DNA of 12,878 nucleotides from Verrucomicrobiales bacterium (GTDB lineage Bacteria > Verrucomicrobiota > Verrucomicrobiia > Verrucomicrobiales > Akkermansiaceae), in contig DPWT01000137.1 of NCBI GenBank assembly GCA_003527555.1, forward strand, positions 1 through 12,878, in the 5' to 3' direction. Position 1 is the first letter of the stretch; each line of letters opens with the position of its first letter. Of this stretch, positions 5,977 to 12,878 are shown piece by piece. The translations under genes and the position numbers were made by a program. The notes beneath the pieces are model-generated. The model was not told the origin of the DNA and searched no databases. It saw nothing but the letters and a program-made list of their open reading frames with translations.

Positions 5977-8475
5977 CTACTCTTTGACTTCTTCCGCACG
6001 AGGTGGCTTCCGGTAAATGGGATCATTTTTGCCGCGTGAAGTTTTAGTGAAGACGGTGGTTTGCCACTCGGGGCTGGTTAGACTGCCCTTACCTTGGAAT
6101 TGGAAAAGCCCCATTAGCGGGCGAAGCGGAATGGCAAACAGGCCGAGGAGACCGCGGGCATTCATTCGCATGGTTATGTCGATGACCTTTTTTTCTAGAT
6201 CTATACTACCTTCTCCTGTGAATTTGAGAGAGCGGGTGTTAGCGAGAAAATCATTTGAGTAAAGCACACCGCTACGTATGTTGAACGTGCTTGATGCATC
6301 CTTTGCCGTTTCTTCCGTTGGGTTTCTCTTTCCAAGAACTGAGCCAACAAGCTTAGACATGGGACCTAGCATGGGCACAGAAAAGAGATTGCCTTTTTCT
6401 AGTGATAGAGATCCTTTACCGTTAAATGAGCGCATGTTGTTGTCTTGGCCTTCGAAGTCGATTCTCCCAGTCAGTAATCCCCGTTCAGCATTTCCAAAGT
6501 TATACAACTTGCCGATGTCCTTAAGGTGAAGCCGCTGCCACTGTATGCCGCCGCTGTATCGTGTGTGTAAGGGATCAGATGTGAGAACTTCTAATTGACC
6601 ACTACATGAGCCATTGAATGATAGGAACGAAAGCTTGTCGATGTTGACGCGGCCGTTGCTGATTTTCACATTTGCTTTGAGCCGACGAAGTGTGAGTGAT
6701 TCCTCGAGAAATTTATAATTCATACTGCCTTCGTTGTTAACAGAGATATTGAAATCGGTGCGCTTACCATTTTTGCCAATGTCGAACTGCCCAGTCGCCC
6801 GTAATGACGGTGGACGATGGAACTTATAGTTCTCAACATGGTTTGCCACATTGGGCACAAAAAGACGTACGATTGGTGCTGGCCATGCGGTGCCGCGAAT
6901 ATCATTGATGCTGACGATATCTTCATTGCGGTCTACGCTGATAGATTTTATTGATACGTGTGCAGATGTAGGGCCACCGTGTTTTTTTCGTAGCATATAA
7001 TCGCGATAGTCAAAATCCGCTATGATGTTTCGATAAGTTGATCTCGTGGCGTTCATTTCAAAATCCCCAGCCAGCTCGTGAAGTGGCACTCCCCGATAAA
7101 TTATGTTAGATAGCTTTAATTTGCCTGTAGATGACCAGTCAGTAAGATTGTTTTTATCGATAGTTCCGGCTGCATGGATCTGAACATTTGAGGATTCGCC
7201 AAATTTCACCTGCTTCAGTGCGTTCTCAATGGGAGAGTCGCGAACAAATGGAATATATGCGTCAATAGGAAGATCGGAGTCGACCTCGTATCGGATATCG
7301 TCGTTTTTCACTAAGATGCGTCCGCTTAATTCGCCACGGGGATGAGCTGCTCGTAAGCCGGTTAGAAAGATATTATCGTCCCGTGTGGAGAAATCTGTTG
7401 CTAGTGATTTGAAACGGCTACCAAGACAGGAAAAATCATCAACTTTGGCTGTGCCGGAAATGTATAAATCCGGAGTGAAGTTCTTATCAAAACTGATGGT
7501 TCCTGTGCAGTCTATACGGGGTGAGGTAGAGAAGGTAAGCTGCTGCAAGATATCGTAGCCGAACATGTTGCGCGCTAGTCGTTGTAGGTGAAGGCTGCTA
7601 TTTGCTTCAAACCTACCGCTGCTTAATGATGTATGGTAATCAGCGCGTGCTGTTATTTTTCCTGATTCATCCTCGAGCTCAAACTTGTCAAGTGTGATTA
7701 AACGATGATTATAATCACCCTTGAATTTGATGTTCCGAAGGGTGATTCCTCTAGATTCGAGTTCTTTTGCCTGGAAGACAAAGTCAAGTCGTATTGAATC
7801 GGGCTTATCGATGTCACCTTCGATATAAAGTTTGAGTAATGGGGGTTTTTTTTCAGGCCACGACCATTTTTTAATTTCTTGAACGATACGTGCAATTAAA
7901 TTAATCCGCGCAAGGCGCATATCTTTTGTGTTATCATTTGGTTTGGTCGATCCTAAGTTGCTACTCCAGATGCGGGCATCAATTTCCATTTCAATGCCAG
8001 CAATAAACCCCGAAATATTACGCGCTTCTACAGTTCGTTTATCAGGAAAATGCATATTCCCTGAGAGTTTTTTGATGACGATGCGAGGCCCACTAGGTTC
8101 CTCTGGATCGATGGGTATGGAGGCCATTGCATCTTTTAGTTCGACCTGATTGACACGTACGATACCTCTCATCAATTTGGTTTTATCGACGTTGATAACA
8201 AGATGTTCAAGCGTCGCAATTACCTCCTCACGGTCGCTATTAGCATAGATTTGCACGCCGCTGGCGAGTAGTCCTTTCGTGAGCGAAATTGTCAATCGGT
8301 CGAAGTCTGAAACGATTCCAAAATTTTCTAGTTCGTTGGCGATTTGAGCACGCCATTGTTTGTTTGCGCCCGATTGATTTAAATAATAAATACCGCCTAC
8401 CACCAAGCCAAAGCCCGACCCAAAGACTAGGATGAGAAAGAGTCTCAGGTAGTAGAGAATCTTGCGGCTTAACAT
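5977..8475 (-). CDS. AsmA-like / intermembrane-transport family protein
   Basis: An 832-residue protein with one N-terminal membrane anchor (about residues 8-30) and a very long, beta-rich, low-complexity remainder predicted to lie in the periplasm. The last third (from about 640: SLSLEKGNLFSVPMLGPMSK, then the FTGEGSIDLEKKVIDITMRM segment and PLRPLMGLFQFQGKGSLTSP) matches the AsmA-like C-terminal region found in AsmA, YhdP and TamB relatives. These form grooved bridges between inner and outer membranes and are linked to phospholipid transport and outer-membrane homeostasis, so the cell very likely has two membranes. The start at 8475 is the one that gives a proper signal anchor; no Shine-Dalgarno is visible. 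The gene lies 73 bp downstream of the KH-domain gene on the same strand. It is not a recognisable ortholog of one named E. coli family member, so I give no symbol. Confidence 0.8.
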   Translation of the reverse strand: MLSRKILYYLRLFLILVFGSGFGLVVGGIYYLNQSGANKQWRAQIANELENFGIVSDFDRLTISLTKGLLASGVQIYANSDREEVIATLEHLVINVDKTKLMRGIVRVNQVELKDAMASIPIDPEEPSGPRIVIKKLSGNMHFPDKRTVEARNISGFIAGIEMEIDARIWSSNLGSTKPNDNTKDMRLARINLIARIVQEIKKWSWPEKKPPLLKLYIEGDIDKPDSIRLDFVFQAKELESRGITLRNIKFKGDYNHRLITLDKFELEDESGKITARADYHTSLSSGRFEANSSLHLQRLARNMFGYDILQQLTFSTSPRIDCTGTISFDKNFTPDLYISGTAKVDDFSCLGSRFKSLATDFSTRDDNIFLTGLRAAHPRGELSGRILVKNDDIRYEVDSDLPIDAYIPFVRDSPIENALKQVKFGESSNVQIHAAGTIDKNNLTDWSSTGKLKLSNIIYRGVPLHELAGDFEMNATRSTYRNIIADFDYRDYMLRKKHGGPTSAHVSIKSISVDRNEDIVSINDIRGTAWPAPIVRLFVPNVANHVENYKFHRPPSLRATGQFDIGKNGKRTDFNISVNNEGSMNYKFLEESLTLRRLKANVKISNGRVNIDKLSFLSFNGSCSGQLEVLTSDPLHTRYSGGIQWQRLHLKDIGKLYNFGNAERGLLTGRIDFEGQDNNMRSFNGKGSLSLEKGNLFSVPMLGPMSKLVGSVLGKRNPTEETAKDASSTFNIRSGVLYSNDFLANTRSLKFTGEGSIDLEKKVIDITMRMNARGLLGLFAIPLRPLMGLFQFQGKGSLTSPEWQTTVFTKTSRGKNDPIYRKPPRAEEVKE

Positions 8476-8548
8476 GATGATTTTAGCGTAACCGAAAAAT
8501 ATAGAGGGTGCAAGACGGGGCTTGCCATGGGATTTTACCCCGCAGCAA

Positions 8549-8881
8549 CTAGTTCATGTTGTGACCGTCGTCGATTATTTCTCCAGCTTCGATGGCGGTG
8601 ATGCGTTTTTGTTCTTCTTCGTGCGAGTGAATTTGCAAGCTTACATGAATATCATCTCGACTTGCTGCGGCTTTAACTACGTTGCGGATAGCGCTGGCGG
8701 TAAATCCGTTACGACCAATTAGCACGGCTACGTCCGATTGAGCTACAACGAGGCGGAAACGAATGTGTTTGTCATCGGTCTCTGTAACGCGGAGTTGTGC
8801 TTGCTCTGGGTAATCTACGAATTGTAACGCGATAAACTGGAGAAAGTCTTTAATTTGTTTGGTGGTCTCTCGCATATGCAT
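8549..8881 (-). CDS. khpA: KH-domain RNA-binding protein (KhpA/YlqC-like)
   Basis: A 110-residue protein with a single type II KH fold: FLQFIALQFVDYPEQAQLRV at 13-32, then VAVLIGRNGFTASAIRNVV (51-69) with the GRNG loop (56-59) that contacts RNA. The family (YlqC/KhpA, about 75-80 residues) binds mRNA and rRNA and acts in RNA metabolism and division-related regulation. This copy carries about 25 extra, mostly charged C-terminal residues. Two starts are possible, ATG 8881 or ATG 8875; neither has a Shine-Dalgarno. The next gene on this strand is the AsmA-like gene. Between them a weak hairpin, GCAAG/CTTGC (8510-8525), with A5 at 8495-8499 on the plus strand, could attenuate read-through. The family call is good; the symbol is by family similarity. 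Confidence 0.82.
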   Translation of the reverse strand: MHMRETTKQIKDFLQFIALQFVDYPEQAQLRVTETDDKHIRFRLVVAQSDVAVLIGRNGFTASAIRNVVKAAASRDDIHVSLQIHSHEEEQKRITAIEAGEIIDDGHNMN

Positions 8882-9038
8882 AGTGTGGAATCTTACTGGT
8901 TAAATGTCGAGAAAACTCAAGCATGCTAAGTGAATTTGCGATCTTAGCGTGTTAGGATTGACCAGTTATCCATCATCAACTAGGTAATTTACTTGTTTGT
9001 CAGTAACGGACAAAAACAGCTAGCAGAAGCAACACATC
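8882..9038. promoter_or_regulatory. Divergent control region of khpA-like gene and purC
   Basis: A 157-bp spacer between divergent genes. A possible purC promoter has TTGACC at 8958-8963 with a poor -10 (TAGGTA at 8981-8986, 17 bp away). An inverted repeat TTTGTC-N7-GACAAA lies at 8996-9014, and a GGACAAAA at 9008-9015 matches the hipB operator arm exactly. No clear promoter could be assigned to the minus-strand gene. Confidence 0.35.
8996..9016. promoter_or_regulatory. Inverted repeat upstream of purC resembling the hipB operator
   Basis: TTTGTC (8996-9001) and GACAAA (9009-9014) form a perfect 6-bp inverted repeat with a 7-bp spacer. The stretch 8996-9008 matches 10810-10822 of the hipB promoter at 11 of 13 positions, and 9008-9015 matches the opposite hipB arm at 8 of 8. 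Whether HipB or another regulator binds it is unknown. Confidence 0.35.
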
Positions 9039-10142
9039 ATGAGTTTAGAAAACCTCGCCATTGCAAAGACAGATGACCTACCGATTGTGCACGAAGGTGG
9101 CGTCCACAGTGGAAAAGTACGTTCAGTATATTGGCTGACAGCTGAAGATAGCGCTAGGATCATTGAGGAACGTGGCTATAATGTGAGTCTAGGCACTGAG
9201 TTGGCAGTTATGGTCATTAGCGACCGGATTTCTGCTTATGAGATCATCTGGAGTGGAGAAGACAACCTGCTTGGAGTTCCTGGTAAGGGAGCTTCACTGA
9301 ACGCCACAGCTCTTCATTGGTTTGAGAAATTTGAAAAAGAAGGTCTTGCTGGTAATCATATTTTGGAGTCGCCGCACCCCTTAGTATGGATTGTGCAGAA
9401 GGCAAAGCCTGTTATGGTGGAGGGAATTGCTCGTCAGTATATTACTGGAAGTATGTGGCGCGGATACGAGCGAGGCGAGCGAGATATTTGCGGTATTTCT
9501 CTTCCTGAAGGACTTAGCAACGGAGCCAAGCTTGATGATCTTATGATCACACCATCTACCAAAGGTATTCTAAAAGGGATACCCAGAGTCCCTGAGAAAG
9601 ATGATGTTAACGTTTCTCGCCAGCAGATTCTCGATAATTATGAAGCATTTGCCTTTAAATCGGCCGAGGATGTTGCCAAATATGAAAAACTTCTATCTGA
9701 AGGTTTCAAAATAATTTCTTCCCAATCGGCAAGTGCTAATCAGTTGCTAGTGGATACCAAATTTGAGTTTGGTTATGTGCCAAACGCATCAGGAGATGGT
9801 TTTTCGATGATCTATATTGACGAAGTTGGCACGTTGGATTCATCGCGTTACTGGGACAGGCAGGCTTATAGTGATGGTGATATAGTGGAAAACTCGAAAG
9901 AGATGTTCAGGAAGTTTCTGTGTGATTCTGTACCTGAAGCGGATGTCCTTTTGAATAAAGAACGTATGGAAGAGCGCGAACATTTTGGGGACACATTCAA
10001 AGTGCCCGTCGAGGCTATGATGGCAACAAGTGATCTATATAAGAGCACAGCACAAGAGCTGACCGGCCAGCCTGTTCCTGAAATCATCCACGCTCGGCAG
10101 GAAATTTTAGATGCATTATCGGGCTATGGAATCGTCGAGTAA
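9039..10142 (+). CDS. purC: Phosphoribosylaminoimidazole-succinocarboxamide synthase (SAICAR synthase), long form
   Basis: A 367-residue enzyme that joins aspartate to CAIR using ATP to make SAICAR, in de novo purine synthesis. Motifs visible are HSGKVRSVY (23-31), SDRISA (61-66), the substrate-binding QYITGSMW (133-140), TPSTKG (171-176), DTKFEFG (239-245) and DEVGTLDSSR (261-270). E. coli PurC has about 237 residues; this one has the roughly 367-residue architecture that I recall from Vibrio and related gammaproteobacteria, including the extended C-terminal region after residue 285. The start ATG has only a weak AGAAG upstream. The stop is 6 bp from that of the convergent engB. An inverted repeat similar to the hipB operator lies 23-43 bp before the start. 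No other pur gene is adjacent. Confidence 0.95.
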   Translation: MSLENLAIAKTDDLPIVHEGGVHSGKVRSVYWLTAEDSARIIEERGYNVSLGTELAVMVISDRISAYEIIWSGEDNLLGVPGKGASLNATALHWFEKFEKEGLAGNHILESPHPLVWIVQKAKPVMVEGIARQYITGSMWRGYERGERDICGISLPEGLSNGAKLDDLMITPSTKGILKGIPRVPEKDDVNVSRQQILDNYEAFAFKSAEDVAKYEKLLSEGFKIISSQSASANQLLVDTKFEFGYVPNASGDGFSMIYIDEVGTLDSSRYWDRQAYSDGDIVENSKEMFRKFLCDSVPEADVLLNKERMEEREHFGDTFKVPVEAMMATSDLYKSTAQELTGQPVPEIIHARQEILDALSGYGIVE

Positions 10143-10148
10143 TCTGAC

Positions 10149-10745
10149 TTAACTCATAGCTAGAGCTTGGCCAACGAAGTCGAGTAACTCTTTACGTCCC
10201 AAACTGGTTTTTGAGGAGCAGGTAAAACAGCGCGGCAATCCTTCGCAAAACTCCTCCATGGCGGACATAAATGCCTCCATATTGATTTTCATTGTGCTGT
10301 TTTTAGTTTTATCAGCCTTGGTGAATACCAGCACGAATGGAACACCACATCCCACCAGCCACTCAGTAAACAGCAGATCGATGCGCTGCGGCTTCAAGCG
10401 TGTATCGATAAGCACGAACACACAGCTCAGATTCTCGCGGTTTACCAAGTAATCGGAAACGAATTCATGCCACTTGTTGCGCTCTTGCCCTGATGCTTTT
10501 GCATACCCGTATCCGGGTAAGTCTACCAATGACCAATTACGGTTAATGGTAAAAAAGTTGATCAACCGTGTGCGTCCTGGTTTGCTGGAAACGACTGCCA
10601 GATCCTTTTTTCCAGTTAGCATGTTGATTAGCGATGATTTACCCACATTTGACCTACCAATGAAAGCAAACTCACGTAACGCTGATTCTGGACAGCCTTC
10701 AAGATCTGGAGAGCTTAGCTCAAAGGTTGCTGATTGGATTTGCAT
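10149..10745 (-). CDS. engB: Ribosome biogenesis GTP-binding protein EngB/YihA (YsxC)
   Basis: A 198-residue TRAFAC GTPase of normal length for the family, needed for assembly of the large ribosomal subunit and usually essential. The G motifs are all intact: G1 GRSNVGKS (30-37), G2 PGRTR with T59 (56-60), G3 DLPGYG (75-80), G4 TKAD (142-145) and G5 SSK (177-179). The hallmark KPGRTR and the YGYAK after G3 separate it from Era and Der. It is transcribed towards purC, with a 6-bp gap between stops, and diverges from hipB, sharing a 93-bp promoter region. No clear Shine-Dalgarno precedes the ATG at 10745. Confidence 0.96.
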   Translation of the reverse strand: MQIQSATFELSSPDLEGCPESALREFAFIGRSNVGKSSLINMLTGKKDLAVVSSKPGRTRLINFFTINRNWSLVDLPGYGYAKASGQERNKWHEFVSDYLVNRENLSCVFVLIDTRLKPQRIDLLFTEWLVGCGVPFVLVFTKADKTKNSTMKINMEAFMSAMEEFCEGLPRCFTCSSKTSLGRKELLDFVGQALAMS

Positions 10746-10802
10746 GACCTGTGATGGACTAGCTGGCAGGTATTTTGCAATGAAAAAAAAGGGCCCTAAT
10801 AG

Positions 10803-10831
10803 TTGATATTTTGTCCGTAATGATATAAAAT
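10803..10831 (+). promoter_or_regulatory. Promoter of hipBA
   Basis: TTGATA (10803-10808) and TAAAAT (10826-10831) lie exactly 17 bp apart. The expected transcription start is about 10838-10839, coinciding with the GTG of hipB, so the message should be leaderless. The -35 and -10 elements lie between or overlap the arms of the inverted repeat at 10807-10850. Confidence 0.6.
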
Positions 10832-10850
10832 AGAATTCGTGGACAAAATA
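10807..10850. promoter_or_regulatory. Probable HipB operator, 10-bp inverted repeat
   Basis: TATTTTGTCC (10807-10816) is the exact reverse complement of GGACAAAATA (10841-10850), with 24 bp between. The arms flank the -10 and the right arm covers the beginning of the hipB coding sequence. HipB proteins autorepress by binding inverted repeats in their own promoter; E. coli HipB uses TATCC-N8-GGATA. The TGTCC/GGACA core is compatible with that kind of site, with a wider spacer. Confidence 0.55.
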
Positions 10851-11156
10851 AAGACTCTTAACCTACGTAATCCGGATGTTCTTGTTCAAAGAATAGGAAG
10901 TCGTTTGCGCCGCCAGCGATTGGCTAAAGGAATGACTCAATATGAGCTCGCAGAGCGTGCCGGTGTCAGTCAGTCCACACTCAAGCTTATAGAGCACGAA
11001 GGAAAAGGCTCGCTGCAACGCCTTGCAAAGATTGCCGTAGTGCTTGATTTGGATGGTGACCTGCGAGAACTATTTGCAGGTAATAGGGCATTTGACTCTA
11101 TCGATGCCGTTCATCTTAGTTCACGTAAGCGCGCCCCCCAACGCAAGAAAAACTAA
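10839..11156 (+). CDS. hipB: HipB-like antitoxin, XRE-family HTH regulator
   Basis: A 105-residue protein with one Xre/Cro-type helix-turn-helix (about residues 16-75; MTQYELAERAGVSQSTLKLIE at 32-52 covers both HTH helices) and a basic tail (RKRAPQRKK, 96-104). In HipBA systems the antitoxin binds HipA and its own operator, neutralising the kinase and repressing transcription. The start is GTG at 10839: upstream in frame there is a TGA at 10821-10823 and no ATG, GTG or TTG between. No Shine-Dalgarno is possible if transcription begins at the promoter-predicted site. hipA begins 10 bp after its stop. The XRE family is certain; the antitoxin role follows from the hipA neighbour. Confidence 0.88.
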   Translation: MDKIKTLNLRNPDVLVQRIGSRLRRQRLAKGMTQYELAERAGVSQSTLKLIEHEGKGSLQRLAKIAVVLDLDGDLRELFAGNRAFDSIDAVHLSSRKRAPQRKKN

Positions 11157-11166
11157 TATTTAACCT

Positions 11167-12393
11167 ATGAAAATAGAAGTCACATACCTTGGAGAAGATG
11201 AAAAACAACTGGTTGGCCACCTCGCTGAGTCCGAGGATGGTCGGATATTTTTTGAATACGATCCAAGCTGGCTATCTCGTGGTCTAGAACTATCACCCAT
11301 CTATCTGCCGAATGAGATACGAGGTTCGGTTAGTACTCCTACACCTGCATTCGGCTCCTTGTTTGGTTTATTTGCTGATAGCCTTCCTGACTGGTGGGGA
11401 GAACAAATGATGAAGCGAATCTTCACGGAAAAGGGAATCCCATGGGGCAAGGTGACAGCGTTACAGAAGCTTACTTGTACTGGTGGTCATGCGATGGGGG
11501 CTATCGGTTACCAGCCTCCAATTTCATCGGGAAGCTTTCGTGATGAACTGACAGTGGAAGTGGCAGAGCTCGTGAGAAATGCGCACTCGTTTTTGCATGG
11601 GAAAACAGATAATATGTTGCCTGGATTTTTGCGTTCTGGACTTTCGCCTGGAGGCGCGCAGCCTAAAGTTTTGTTAGGATTTAACGAAGATTTTTCCCGT
11701 GCCATGGCGGGTGGTGGGCATCTGCCGAATGGTTTTGAACGTTGGTTGCTTAAATTTGATCTTGATAGGGAATACGATCATGGCAGGGAGGAGTATGCCT
11801 ATTCTGTGATGGCCCGAGCAGCGGGTATCCGAATGGCGGAAACACACTTGTTAGAGTGCGCGGATGGGGCGTGCCATTTTTTATCAAAGCGATTCGATCG
11901 TCCTGGTAGTTCGCGACGACACGTGCACACGTATTCAGGACTGACTCATACATTGGTTCGATCAGGTATGGAGTATGGTGAGCTTATGGATCTTGCTCGT
12001 GTGCTGACAGGTAGTGAAGTTGAAGTTGAAGAGGTGTTTCGGCGTGCTTGTTTCAATGTTCTTGCAGGTAATGATGACGACCACGCGAAGAATCATGCTT
12101 TTATTATGGAGCCCAGCGGGCAATGGAAAGTATCTCCAGCATATGATTTAACCAGTACGTCAAACCCACTAGTTTCGGGCATGCGTGCAGCATCTGTTAA
12201 TGGCAAGAGCGTGGGGGTAGGGCGAGCTGATTTGAAACGTCTTGGAGAATCTCAAAGCGTACGACGAATTGATGATATCATTGAGCAAGTGCTCGCTGCG
12301 ATCAAAGATTGGGATCGTTGGGCGAGCGAGTCAGGATTAGCCAGATTCAGAATCAATCAAGTGCGGGAAGAAATGCCCGGAACAGACATGTAA
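11167..12393 (+). CDS. hipA: HipA-family serine/threonine kinase toxin
   Basis: A 408-residue protein with the N-terminal HipA coupling subdomain (about 1-110, including FGSLFGLFADSLPDWWGEQMM) and a kinase-like fold. Key residues can be aligned with E. coli HipA. Ser160 in GLSPGGAQPK sits where E. coli has autophosphorylated Ser150. GNDDDHAKNHAF (301-312) is the catalytic loop, with D304, H306, K308 and N309. D327 in PAYDLTS is the metal-binding Asp. E. coli HipA phosphorylates glutamyl-tRNA synthetase and causes growth arrest and persistence; the target here is not known. The gene lies 10 bp after hipB and shares its autoregulated promoter, the standard antitoxin-first order. All catalytic residues are present, so it looks active. 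No Shine-Dalgarno precedes the ATG. Confidence 0.92.
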   Translation: MKIEVTYLGEDEKQLVGHLAESEDGRIFFEYDPSWLSRGLELSPIYLPNEIRGSVSTPTPAFGSLFGLFADSLPDWWGEQMMKRIFTEKGIPWGKVTALQKLTCTGGHAMGAIGYQPPISSGSFRDELTVEVAELVRNAHSFLHGKTDNMLPGFLRSGLSPGGAQPKVLLGFNEDFSRAMAGGGHLPNGFERWLLKFDLDREYDHGREEYAYSVMARAAGIRMAETHLLECADGACHFLSKRFDRPGSSRRHVHTYSGLTHTLVRSGMEYGELMDLARVLTGSEVEVEEVFRRACFNVLAGNDDDHAKNHAFIMEPSGQWKVSPAYDLTSTSNPLVSGMRAASVNGKSVGVGRADLKRLGESQSVRRIDDIIEQVLAAIKDWDRWASESGLARFRINQVREEMPGTDM

Positions 12394-12403
12394 TTATCCA
12401 AAG

Positions 12404-12439
12404 CTTCTAAAAAAGAAGTAGCTGGTCAATTCCCCAGCT
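12404..12439 (-). terminator. Terminator for the minus-strand TPR frame, possibly bidirectional
   Basis: AGCTGG (12420-12425) pairs with CCAGCT (12434-12439) around an 8-nt loop. Read on the minus strand the stem is followed by TTCTTTTTT (12418-12409), a good Rho-independent signal 18 bp after the TPR stop. On the plus strand no T-run follows, but a small CTTCT/AGAAG stem (12404-12418) precedes it, just beyond hipA. Confidence 0.5.
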
Positions 12440-12457
12440 TATGTATCGGCTGGTAGA

Positions 12458-12772
12458 TCACTCTTCTTCTGTACCACCGAGCGTCACGTTGATGTTGTAC
12501 TTATTTTGTAGGTGTGAGTGGGCTATGCTGGCTTGGCGGGATTTTGGATAGCGCTTGCAGGTGAGTTGAAATGTGCGAATAGCTTTTTCCTTCTCCTTGG
12601 CCTCTTCGTATGTGAAGCCAATTTGCAGAGTGGCTTCGGCGGCTGATTTTTCCGCAATTTTGATTTGTTGGTAGAGTATTACAGCATCTTTTTGTTCGCC
12701 GAGACGACGGTGGCATTTGGCAATCGCAAAGTAGTCGGAGGGGAAGCGGTCGATTTGGCGGTAGCAGGCCGG
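12458..12772 (-). pseudogene. C-terminal fragment of a TPR-repeat protein, N-terminus lost
   Basis: On the minus strand a 104-codon frame ends in TGA (12460-12458) and is bounded upstream by an in-frame TAA (12775-12773). It contains no ATG, GTG or TTG, so it cannot be an independent gene. The translation is clearly protein-like and repetitive: FPSDYFAIAKCHRRLG, then KDAVILYQQI, AAEATLQIGFTYEEAKEKEKA, TFQLTCKRYPKS and a closing LQNKYNINVTLGGTEEE. These are tetratricopeptide units with the YP-S-A spacing seen in BamD/YbgF-like outer-membrane assembly or Tol-Pal proteins. The N-terminal part should continue beyond 12772 but does not. Either an insertion or rearrangement has cut the gene there, or the window joins unrelated sequence. 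Two to three TPR units are visible; the exact family is not determined. Confidence 0.6.
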
Positions 12773-12878
12773 TTATGAATCTATCTGGGTGCCCCCGCCA
12801 ACTAAAGCGAGCGGGGGGCTATCCGTGGGATATGATTTATGGGACCGGTTCGACCTTGGCGGCAAAGATCAACGCGGC
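12773..12878. other. Sequence beyond the TPR break, with a GC-rich hairpin
   Basis: This 106-bp end piece does not continue the TPR frame. A strong hairpin pairs GCCCCCGC (12791-12798) with GCGGGGGGC (12811-12819), with one bulged G and a 12-nt loop. On the minus strand a frame enters from outside the window ([13 protein letters not shown]) and stops at TAA 12839-12837, before the hairpin. It could be the 3' end and terminator of a mobile-element gene, or a REP-like unit, but no transposase motif can be recognised. Confidence 0.35.

Noticed and set aside
12501..12716. 71-codon minus-strand ORF with an ATG
   Set aside because: It is in a different frame from the TPR sequence; its translation (many Ser, Arg, His) shows no domain, whereas the neighbouring frame gives clear TPR units.

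Overview
This 12.9 kb window looks like ordinary bacterial chromosome, dense in genes and of moderate GC. It carries two tRNA genes, two COG0523 (CobW/ZNG-type) metallochaperone genes, pyruvate kinase, an AsmA-like envelope protein, a KH-domain RNA-binding protein, SAICAR synthase, the ribosome-assembly GTPase EngB and a HipBA toxin-antitoxin pair. There is no rRNA or other strong taxonomic marker. Almost no start codon has a Shine-Dalgarno sequence. One tRNA encodes CCA and the other does not. ThuA, DUF3592 and AsmA-like proteins of this kind are, from memory, common in Verrucomicrobiota, so an Opitutae-like member is my best guess (low to moderate confidence). PurC is the long form I associate with gammaproteobacteria, so the origin is not settled.

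Layout. Positions 1-351 hold the tail of a HAD-family phosphatase, convergent with tRNA-Leu(CAA). Next come about 460 bp with no recognisable gene. A regulatory region follows (906-970) with a TATAAT box and two GCAACT-N-AGTTGC-type palindromes. It feeds a two-gene COG0523 module (1170-3587). The first protein is a chimera: a COG0523 GTPase half joined in frame to the C-terminal half of a ThuA domain. Its G4 (NKxD) motif is lost. The second is a canonical COG0523 GTPase with CxCC. A hairpin-rich 200 bp spacer separates this module from tRNA-Ser(GCT). That spacer carries a perfect 19-bp copy of the tRNA 3' end, a possible integration scar.

Positions 4054-5972 hold pyk and a small DUF3592 membrane protein, convergent (4 bp gap) with the AsmA-like gene (8475-5977) and the KH-domain gene (8881-8549). 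purC (9039-10142) diverges from the KH gene and converges on engB (10745-10149). engB diverges from hipB-hipA (10839-12393). At the right edge a minus-strand TPR reading frame is cut by an in-frame stop next to a GC-rich hairpin, suggesting an insertion or rearrangement junction.

Functional reading. The palindromes over the presumed transcription start of the COG0523 pair fit control by a Fur-family repressor, most plausibly Zur, making this a zinc-limitation module. The COG0523-ThuA fusion is the best candidate for something undescribed. Two promoters (pyk and hipB) place the -10 so close to the start codon that the mRNAs are probably leaderless. The hipB promoter sits inside a 10-bp inverted repeat that looks like its autoregulatory operator, and a related sequence lies upstream of purC.
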